26,952 nucleotides of DNA from Muribaculaceae bacterium (GTDB lineage: Bacteria; Bacteroidota; Bacteroidia; Bacteroidales; Muribaculaceae), in the NCBI GenBank assembly GCA_009775225.1, contig VSPE01000030.1, positions 1 to 26,952 on the forward strand, read 5' to 3'. Positions within the stretch are counted from its first letter, which is position 1. Every line of letters starts with the position of its first letter. Under the pieces are notes generated by a model. The model worked only from the letters and a program-made list of their open reading frames with translations. It did no database searches and had not been told where the DNA came from. Of the stretch, positions 14,834-22,117 are shown in pieces. The translations under genes were made by a program, and so were the position numbers.

Positions 14834-16651
14834 ATGCACATTTTTACACATAAAGCACTCTTTGCCGCGGCACTTATGACTTGCCCGCAGGCATTTGCCG
14901 CCGCCGCTCCCGAAGTGGCGTGGATTAATCTGTTCGACGGCAATACTACGGCCGGCGACAGTAATATCGCAGTAGCAACTGCCGGTGACAACGCCACATA
15001 CTGGCTCAACACTCTCGGCTCGACCGACGCCGCCACCGATATATTTTATAATGGTGTAAAAATATTTACAGGCTCGCCATACTCGGCCGGCACAAGCTAT
15101 GCCAACAATCTTGCACTCACGAAAACCGACAATAGCGGTGCCGCGCTATGGACTGTATACTCCAACTCGGGCGACTATGCGTCGGGCGACGGCGCTCTTG
15201 CAGTCGCTGCGGATGGCTCTGTAGTGTTCGTGGGCAAAGTACGCCATACCGACGGCTATCTTGACAGCGAGCTGACTCTTGTCGATGCGGCAGGCAATAC
15301 AGCATCGTTCGGCGCAGCTGTGGAAAACCGCTATTACTGCCTTGTCATGGCTCGCGTCTCCCCCGATGGTGCTATAGAGTGGCTCCGTACTGTAGATGTA
15401 GCGCACGGCGCAAGTCCCGACGGCTCGAAAGACTTTGTAGGCGATGCTGTCGCAGCCAAGGCTGTCGCAATAGACGCAGAAGGTAATATATATGTAGGCG
15501 GCAGCTTCAACATGCCCCTCACATTTGCCACAGCCGATGGCAGCGCTACTATTTCGGCACGCAATGCCTCGGAATGGAACGGTGCTTCGCAGTCGTCGTG
15601 CTCCGACCTCTTCATCGCACGCTTCGATGCCGACGGCTTCTACACCGGTGCGCTCCAGGCAGAAGGCGCACCTATGGCAACGGAACAAATTCTCGACCTT
15701 GTATATGCCGACGGCAAACTCTATGTGACCGGTTCTGCGACTGCTGTAACCGATGCAAGCGCCACTCTTGGCGGCAAAGAATTCAAGGCAGGCACAACCG
15801 TTTCACCCTTCGTCGCTGCTGTAAGCACTTCGCTTGAGGTGGAATGGCTCGGATGTATAGACTCGGAGCCTGTGGCCGGCTCCAAAAGCGCCGCATGGCA
15901 GAATGCCCACGTAACCGCAACCGGCGGCAACCTGTGGCTCGCATCTATGGCCAACGGTGTGTACACCTCTTTCTCCGATACTTCCAAAAGTGTGGCGACT
16001 CAGCAGGGGACACAGCGTGAGGGTCTTCTCGTGAAATTCGATGCCGCCACGGGCGAATGGCTCGCGGCAGCCGACTCGCGCGACGGCTTCGGCGACACCG
16101 TTCTCGGCGGCTACTTAAAAGCTATACAGAACCCCTCCCGTACCGATAAAGTATATGTTTACGGCTATCTGATGAATTCCCCGAAAGGCGTATTCTTCCG
16201 CGGCTACGATGCCGAGACCCTTGCCGCCGACACTGAAGAAGACTGGTATGTAATCTCCGGCGGCGGTGTTCCCTCTGCCTTAGGCATGGCCTATGACCCT
16301 TCTACCGCCCGCGCCTATGTGGCTGCCCGTGGTAATGCACAGTTCAAGACTTCCGGCACTCTTGTTAGCGAGACTCCGAAGAAATGGGCGGTGGCTGCCG
16401 CTCGTGTCGACCTTCCCGGCGAATTTCTTTCAGGAGTGGAAAATGTTGCCGGCGCCAATTCTGCATCGTTTGAACTCGCAGCAGGTCGCGGCACACTCAC
16501 ACTCAGCTCCCCGGAAGCCGTTTCGGTGGCTGTATGCGACCTTACAGGCCGCGTGGTTGCCGTTCTCTCTGCCGTAGACGGACGCAGTACCACCGTAAAC
16601 GTAGCCCCCGGCATATATGTCGCCGCAGGCAAGAAGTTGCTCGTTAAATGA
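14834..16651 (+). CDS. Secreted SBBP-like beta-propeller protein with C-terminal sorting-like domain
   Basis: The 605-residue protein begins with a signal peptide (about 1-24, cut near AFA-AAAP). Its body consists of repeated units of the form 'DAEGNIYVGGSF ... DLFIARFDADGF', the pattern of SBBP (beta-propeller) repeats, from about 40 to 530. The last 60 residues have CDLTGRVVAV, then VNVAPGIYVAAGKKLLVK, which resembles the type A C-terminal sorting domain of the type IX secretion system (GR-V, PGIY, K-x-LVK). If so, the protein is displayed or released at the cell surface; alternatively the domain is a periplasmic Ig-like fold. It is the first gene of a five-gene operon; its TGA overlaps the receptor's ATG by four bases, so translation is probably coupled. 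It may bind the ligand imported by the receptor (inference). Start at 14834 is fixed by the promoter at 14799-14806. Confidence 0.85.
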   Translation: MHIFTHKALFAAALMTCPQAFAAAAPEVAWINLFDGNTTAGDSNIAVATAGDNATYWLNTLGSTDAATDIFYNGVKIFTGSPYSAGTSYANNLALTKTDNSGAALWTVYSNSGDYASGDGALAVAADGSVVFVGKVRHTDGYLDSELTLVDAAGNTASFGAAVENRYYCLVMARVSPDGAIEWLRTVDVAHGASPDGSKDFVGDAVAAKAVAIDAEGNIYVGGSFNMPLTFATADGSATISARNASEWNGASQSSCSDLFIARFDADGFYTGALQAEGAPMATEQILDLVYADGKLYVTGSATAVTDASATLGGKEFKAGTTVSPFVAAVSTSLEVEWLGCIDSEPVAGSKSAAWQNAHVTATGGNLWLASMANGVYTSFSDTSKSVATQQGTQREGLLVKFDAATGEWLAAADSRDGFGDTVLGGYLKAIQNPSRTDKVYVYGYLMNSPKGVFFRGYDAETLAADTEEDWYVISGGGVPSALGMAYDPSTARAYVAARGNAQFKTSGTLVSETPKKWAVAAARVDLPGEFLSGVENVAGANSASFELAAGRGTLTLSSPEAVSVAVCDLTGRVVAVLSAVDGRSTTVNVAPGIYVAAGKKLLVK

Positions 16652-19428
16652 AGATGTTTATAAAGAATAAGTTAATAACAGCTTTAATACTTCTCATGTT
16701 CTCTATCGCAGTGCGTGCCGCTGTGGTAGAGGGCATTGCCCTTGATGAAACCGACGGAAAACCGCTTGCTGCGTGTGCCGTGGTATTTCTCCCGGTAAAG
16801 GAGAGCGTACAGACCGATGCCGAGGGCCGTTTTCGAGTCAGTCTCGCCGAAGGAACGTACACGGTGCGGGCGTCGTATGTCGGTTATGAACCGTATGAGC
16901 GTGTTTTTGAAATCAAGGGCAAAAAGTGCCGTCTTACGTTGAGTCTCAAGCCGGTGGTATCGCAGCTGCGCGAGGTGACGGTAACGGCGCGCGAATCGTC
17001 GGGACCGACTACAGCATCGCGCATCGACCGCGAGGCTATGGCTCATTTGCAGCCTTCAAGCTTCACCGACCTGCTGGAGCTGCTGCCGGGCAATATATCC
17101 AAGAACCCCGAAATGGGCAGTGTGAACTCTATAAAGCTCCGTGAGACAGGCAATATCGGCGCTACAGGCATCGAGGCCGACAGCCCCGACTATGTGATGA
17201 GCTCGCTCGGCACGGTATTCAACGTCGACGGCGCCCCGATAGTAAATGATGCTAACCACCAGAGCATCGGTATAGAAAGCTCCGCGGGCCGCAATTCCGT
17301 GAACCGTGGCGTGGATATGCGCTCGCTTTCCACCGATAATATCGAAAGCGTGGAGATAGTGCGAGGCATACCCTCCGCCGAGTACGGCAACCTCACTTCC
17401 GGCGTAGTCAACATAAGGCGTACGCGAAAGGCGACTCCGCTCACGGCGCGTTTCAAGGCCGACGGCTACAGCAAGCTTCTTTTTGTGGGCAAAGGCTTTG
17501 TGCTCGGCCCTCGGAGAAACAACACCCTCAATGTCGATATCGGTTGGCTCGACAGCAAGACCGACCCCCGTAACAGCCTTGAGAATTATCGCCGCATAAC
17601 GGCCTCGCTGCGCGCGGCGCTCCAATGGGACTCGCCGCGAGTGCTTGCCGAATGGAACCTTGCAGCCGACTATACCGGCACCGTCGACAAGATGAAGACC
17701 GACCCCGACCTTTCTCTGGTGAAAATCGACGAATACATGTCTGACAATCACAGAGCCTCGTTCACCTCCGACCTCACGCTGTCGTTCCGCAAGATGCCGT
17801 GGCTGCGCCGTGTCGATGTCAATGTGTCGGCATCCGGCCAAAGCGACAGGCTGCGACGCCGCCGCCAGGTGGCGCCGTCGCGCCCGGTTGTCGCGCCCGT
17901 GAGCGACGAAGCAGGCGTTCATGACGGTGTATTTATAATAGAAGAATATATCTCCGACTACATCAGCGAGGGCAAGCCCGTAAGCATTTTCGGTAAAATA
18001 GGTCTGCGCGGCGATATTCCGGCATGGCAGGGTGCCACCCAAAGCTACGGGGCCGGAGCCGACTGGACTATGAGCAAGAACTACGGGCGAGGCCAAGTCT
18101 ATGACCCTCTACGACCTCTCTCTGCAAGCTGGACTTCGCGCCCCCGTGACTACCGCGAAATCCCGGCAGTCAATGTCGTGTCGGCGTATGTCGAAGATGC
18201 TCTTACCACTGCAGTGGGTTATGGAACTGTCGACCTCCGGGCCGGTGTGCATGGCATAAGCCTCGCAGGCCTCGACCGCCGTTATGCCATGGCCGACAAG
18301 ATGTATTTCGACCCGCGTGTAAACGCAGTATGGCGTCTCCCTTCGTATACGGTAGGTTGCCGCGAACTCGAGCTTCAGATTGCCGGAGGCTATGGTGTGA
18401 GCAGCAAAATGCCGACCGCCGACTTTCTGTATCCTCAGAAAGCCTACCTCGACATAATGCAGCTCAACTACTACGACACCTCCGACCCTGCCGGGCTCAG
18501 CCGTGTGAACCTGCGAACCTACATCAATGACGCCACCAACTACGACCTGAAACCTGCCCGCAATCACAAATGGGAGATTAGGCTCGGTGCGACAATAGGC
18601 GCCAACCGGATGTCGGTGACCTATTTCGAAGAGCGCATGAACTCGGGCTTCCGCTACTCGATAGTGTACGGCGCCTACGATTACACCCGCTACGACCCCT
18701 CGGGCATCGTTCCGGGCGAACTTACTTCGCCGCCCGACCTCGGCTCGCTGCCTTCAACCGACGAAAGCGTGCTCCGTGGCTACCGCAAGGCAGAAAACGG
18801 CTCGCGCACCGACAAGCGCGGCATAGAATTTCAGCTCAACACCGCCCGCTGGCGCCCGCTCGCCACATCGCTTATAGTGACAGGCGCGTGGTTCCGCTCG
18901 CTCTACAGCAATTCGCAGATGCTCTATGCCCCTGTCAGCGACGTGGTGGAAGGAGTGGCCGTCAGCGACCGCTATGTGGGCCTGTACGACAGCAACGACG
19001 GCCGTGAGAGCGAGCAGTTCAACACAAACTTCATGTTCGACACGCAGCTTCCGCGCCTGGGGCTTGTATTTTCCACCACATTTCAGTGCATGTGGTATGT
19101 AAAGACCCGTCGCCTGCCGCAGAACGGTACCCCTGCCAAATACATCAGCTATCTCGACGGGCTGGTGCACGATTTCGGGCAGCCCGAAGCCGACAGCGAG
19201 CTTCAATATCTTATAAGACACTATAACCCCACACTTTACGACACATATACCATACCGACAGCGATGTATGTAAACCTCAAGGCCACCAAGACTATAGGCA
19301 AATGGCTGCGCGTGGCACTCTTTGTAAACCGCATAATCGACTATCTGCCCGACTACAGAAGCAACGGACTTACCGTGCGCCGCTCGTCGGACTCGTATTT
19401 CGGCATGGAACTCAATTTCACTTTATGA
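16648..19428 (+). CDS. TonB-dependent outer membrane receptor
   Basis: The 926-residue protein has a signal peptide (1-24), a carboxypeptidase-regulatory-like Ig domain (about 26-103; DETDGKPLAACAVVFLPV, then DAEGRF and GTYTVRASYVGYE), a TonB-box-like LREVTVTA (107-114), a plug domain (about 115-260; FNVDGAPI at 191-198, IESVEIVRG and AEYGNLTSG) and a beta-barrel ending in MELNFTL with a terminal-type aromatic/hydrophobic pattern. It lacks a SusD partner and the usual SusC signature, so it is closer to siderophore/cobalamin/protein-type receptors than to glycan importers. The receptor would admit a large ligand to the periplasm using TonB energy. It overlaps both neighbours by four bases (ATGA), and is followed by two outer-membrane proteins and an M16 protease. 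Ligand unknown. Confidence 0.94.
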   Translation: MKMFIKNKLITALILLMFSIAVRAAVVEGIALDETDGKPLAACAVVFLPVKESVQTDAEGRFRVSLAEGTYTVRASYVGYEPYERVFEIKGKKCRLTLSLKPVVSQLREVTVTARESSGPTTASRIDREAMAHLQPSSFTDLLELLPGNISKNPEMGSVNSIKLRETGNIGATGIEADSPDYVMSSLGTVFNVDGAPIVNDANHQSIGIESSAGRNSVNRGVDMRSLSTDNIESVEIVRGIPSAEYGNLTSGVVNIRRTRKATPLTARFKADGYSKLLFVGKGFVLGPRRNNTLNVDIGWLDSKTDPRNSLENYRRITASLRAALQWDSPRVLAEWNLAADYTGTVDKMKTDPDLSLVKIDEYMSDNHRASFTSDLTLSFRKMPWLRRVDVNVSASGQSDRLRRRRQVAPSRPVVAPVSDEAGVHDGVFIIEEYISDYISEGKPVSIFGKIGLRGDIPAWQGATQSYGAGADWTMSKNYGRGQVYDPLRPLSASWTSRPRDYREIPAVNVVSAYVEDALTTAVGYGTVDLRAGVHGISLAGLDRRYAMADKMYFDPRVNAVWRLPSYTVGCRELELQIAGGYGVSSKMPTADFLYPQKAYLDIMQLNYYDTSDPAGLSRVNLRTYINDATNYDLKPARNHKWEIRLGATIGANRMSVTYFEERMNSGFRYSIVYGAYDYTRYDPSGIVPGELTSPPDLGSLPSTDESVLRGYRKAENGSRTDKRGIEFQLNTARWRPLATSLIVTGAWFRSLYSNSQMLYAPVSDVVEGVAVSDRYVGLYDSNDGRESEQFNTNFMFDTQLPRLGLVFSTTFQCMWYVKTRRLPQNGTPAKYISYLDGLVHDFGQPEADSELQYLIRHYNPTLYDTYTIPTAMYVNLKATKTIGKWLRVALFVNRIIDYLPDYRSNGLTVRRSSDSYFGMELNFTL

Positions 19429-20690
19429 TGAACAAACTATCGCTCATACAACTTGCACTTCTCTCGCTTTTCGGCGTGGCGTGCACCGATACATCCACCG
19501 ACGCGCTCGATGTAAGCGGGCATCTATCCGTGACGATGCCCGCGGATATCGATGCGAGTGTCGTGACAGGCGGCTCAGTCTCTTTCTACAATGTGAGCAA
19601 CGGTATCACAACCACGGTGCCGGCGCCGAATCCTGCCGACGTAAGTTTCAGTGTATTGCCCGGACTCTACAATATAGGCTACAGTGCCCGCTGCACTCTC
19701 GACGGCGGTGTCGAGGCCGACGTGAGGGCGCAGGCTCTCGGTGTGACTGTTGCCGCGGCATCGCAGTCCGTGACGCTGACTGCTTTTGCCATAGTCCCTG
19801 TCGACGACCTCATAATATCGGAAATCTATTTCACAGGTTCGCTACAGACCTCAGGCGACCAGTATAACGGCGACCAGTATTTCCGCCTGTACAACAATAC
19901 CGACCATACGGTATATGCCGACGGTCTCACAATATTCGAGTCGCAGTTCCTCACCACACAGAAATTTAATTATACGCCCGACATTATGGACGAAGCCGTG
20001 AGTGTCGATGCCCTCTATACCATTCCCGGTAGCGGACGCGAATATCCTGTTGAACCGGGAAGCAGTCTGCTAATCGCCGACATGGCAATCAACCACCGCG
20101 ACATCAATCCCAACTCCATAGACCTTAGCCATGCCGACTTCGAGTGGTACGATGAAAGCACCGACCCACGGAACGCCGACATAGACAACCCGGCCGTACC
20201 GAACCTCGACAAATGGTACTGCTACACCTATACCGTGTGGATACTTCACAACCGGGGTTTCAAGGCATACGGTGTGGCACGTATTCCTGTCGACCGTTCG
20301 ACATATCTTGCCAACTACCGATATACCTGCAACTACGACCAGATTACGGCTGCCGGAACTTTTCCCATGTCGCGCGACTGCTACAGGCTGCCAAATACAT
20401 GGATAAGCGATGTCGTGACACTCTCGGTGGCATCGGAATATAAATGGAATGTATGTGCCATGGCTCTCGACTCCGGTTGGACACACTGCGGCACTATCGA
20501 CGGCGACAAGAACCGATATTTTCATGCTGTACGTCGCAAAATGGCCTACATGGCAGCCGACGGACGTGTGGTGCTTTCCAAGACCAATAATTCGGCCCAC
20601 GACTTCAATCCTTTTGTCACCCCGTCGGAAATCGAGAACCAAAGTGAGGACGGAGTAAAAACAATTGACGGCATAACACCATGCGTTTGA
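19425..20690 (+). CDS. DUF4876 family lipoprotein
   Basis: The 421-residue protein has a short signal sequence ending in LFGVAC, an acceptable Bacteroidota lipobox with Cys as the lipidated residue (position 20). Residues about 30-125 form an Ig-like beta-sandwich. The main domain (about 130-415) matches my memory of DUF4876: DLIISEIYFTGS, GDQYFRLYNNTDH, TTQKFNYTPDIM, IPGSGREYPVEPG, SHADFEWYDES, LDKWYCYT and DSGWTHCGT. Its opening 'ISEI...DQYFRLYNNTDHTVYADGLTI...VEPGSSLLIA' follows the strand pattern of lamin-tail domains (inference). It is probably anchored in the outer membrane, possibly facing outwards as a receptor accessory. Function is not established. The ATG at 19425 overlaps the receptor stop; ATG 19428 is an alternative. 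Confidence 0.9.
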   Translation: MMNKLSLIQLALLSLFGVACTDTSTDALDVSGHLSVTMPADIDASVVTGGSVSFYNVSNGITTTVPAPNPADVSFSVLPGLYNIGYSARCTLDGGVEADVRAQALGVTVAAASQSVTLTAFAIVPVDDLIISEIYFTGSLQTSGDQYNGDQYFRLYNNTDHTVYADGLTIFESQFLTTQKFNYTPDIMDEAVSVDALYTIPGSGREYPVEPGSSLLIADMAINHRDINPNSIDLSHADFEWYDESTDPRNADIDNPAVPNLDKWYCYTYTVWILHNRGFKAYGVARIPVDRSTYLANYRYTCNYDQITAAGTFPMSRDCYRLPNTWISDVVTLSVASEYKWNVCAMALDSGWTHCGTIDGDKNRYFHAVRRKMAYMAADGRVVLSKTNNSAHDFNPFVTPSEIENQSEDGVKTIDGITPCV

Positions 20691-22099
20691 GTATAATAGT
20701 GATAGTGCTGGCTGTATCCACAGCTTGTGCAGCATCCGGCCAGACTCTTGCCGAGAGGCTTCTGCTCACCGATACGCTTGCCAACAAACCGGCATCGGAA
20801 GTCCTTGCCAATCCCGTGCTGACGCCCATGCGGAGCCGGGTGAGCCTCTCGCACGCTGCGGCCGGATTCGACCGCGCGTCGCTTGGAAAAGTGGCGGTAC
20901 GGCCAGCGGAAGGAAAGGGAAGTGCGGAAGGGTGGTTTGATGCGGACGCCTATATCAAAACCGGCCACGCCACCATAACCGGTAACGCTTCTTACAGCAA
21001 TGGCCGGCGCTATGGTGTGGAGTACTGCCAGGTATCCGACCCGGAAATGATTTTTCCCTATTTCACGGCAGTGGACGCCTGCGGCGACTTCAAAAACGAG
21101 GGATATACATTCGGAGGTTCCTATTCTTCGGACTTCCATGGAGGCAAATGGCTCTATGGTGCGCGCCTCGGCTATCGCGCTGTGCAGGAGCACCGAGATG
21201 CAGACCCGCGTCCGAAGAACACTGTGGGGCAGCTTTCACTCTCAGTCGGCTTCGGTGGCCGCTTCGGCCCGTATATAGTGTCGTTGGGGCTGAATGCGTT
21301 CAAATACAGGCAGAGCAACAATATAATGTTTGTCAGCGAGCTTGGAGAACAGCCTGTATATCACCTTACGGGTATGACAAGCCACTATGCCCGCTTTGCC
21401 GGAACGGGCAAGTCGGCGGGCTACGATGGCTGGAGCCGCGGTGCATCGGTGGATTTGTATCCTGCCACGGAAGGCACCTATGCCTCTCTTTCGCTGCATC
21501 GGTTCACTTTCACCAAGACGCTTAAAGAGCTGAACAATCTTCCGCTCAACGATGCTGTCGCCGACCGCTATGCGGTATTGGCCGGCTGGAAGGCCGAGGC
21601 ATGGAGTATGTCGGCCGGTTTTGAGTACGACTGCCGCACCGGCACCGAGAATATTTTCGGCGACCCAGCAGGGAACGTCTACCCCGAGCTTTTCGCGCTC
21701 ACAACCTATGGGTGGCGGCGCACTGCCGCAAGCCTCAAAGGTGCATGGAGGTATCTTGCAGGCGACTGGCGCGCAGATGTGTATGCCGCTGCTTCCTACC
21801 GCTTCATAGAAGAGGTGTATAAGGGCGTAGTGCCGCGTCTCAGAAGTGTTGAAGAGGAATGGCTTGTAGATGCCGAGGCGCAATTACGCAAGACATTAAG
21901 CCGCAAAATCTCAATCAGCGCTTCAATTGCAGGTGAGGCTATACTGTCCCGTTATTACGCCGCCGGAGCATCGGCGGGAGTGGATTATATATTGTCCGGC
22001 AACAAGTCTATAGGACTTTCGGCGGGGTACAAATACCGCACGGCAACAGGCTTCGCCACAGGCTATGCGCTTACCTCCTCGCTGGCATTTAAATTCTGA
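20681..22099 (+). CDS. DUF6850-like outer membrane beta-barrel protein
   Basis: The 472-residue protein has a signal peptide (about 1-20, ending near AASGQ), a short periplasmic-like N-terminal part and then many amphipathic strands with alternating aromatic and glycine residues, such as ATITGNASYSNGRRYGVEY, GYTFGGSYSSDFHGG and SIGLSAGYKYRT. It ends in SSLAFKF, the C-terminal Phe typical of outer-membrane barrels recognised by BAM. Its place immediately after a DUF4876 gene fits the DUF6850 barrel family known from Bacteroidales genomes. It overlaps the DUF4876 gene by ten bases and ends 18 bases before the protease gene. It could be a second pore or a scaffold for the receptor complex; function is unknown. 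Confidence 0.87.
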   Translation: MRLSIIVIVLAVSTACAASGQTLAERLLLTDTLANKPASEVLANPVLTPMRSRVSLSHAAAGFDRASLGKVAVRPAEGKGSAEGWFDADAYIKTGHATITGNASYSNGRRYGVEYCQVSDPEMIFPYFTAVDACGDFKNEGYTFGGSYSSDFHGGKWLYGARLGYRAVQEHRDADPRPKNTVGQLSLSVGFGGRFGPYIVSLGLNAFKYRQSNNIMFVSELGEQPVYHLTGMTSHYARFAGTGKSAGYDGWSRGASVDLYPATEGTYASLSLHRFTFTKTLKELNNLPLNDAVADRYAVLAGWKAEAWSMSAGFEYDCRTGTENIFGDPAGNVYPELFALTTYGWRRTAASLKGAWRYLAGDWRADVYAAASYRFIEEVYKGVVPRLRSVEEEWLVDAEAQLRKTLSRKISISASIAGEAILSRYYAAGASAGVDYILSGNKSIGLSAGYKYRTATGFATGYALTSSLAFKF

Positions 22100-22117
22100 A
22101 CATAACAACCACAGACT

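Noticed and set aside
14671..15036. 122-residue N-terminal extension of PurL
   Set aside because: It is antisense to the propeller protein gene, lies upstream of the purL promoter, and PurL homologues start near MVVFF.
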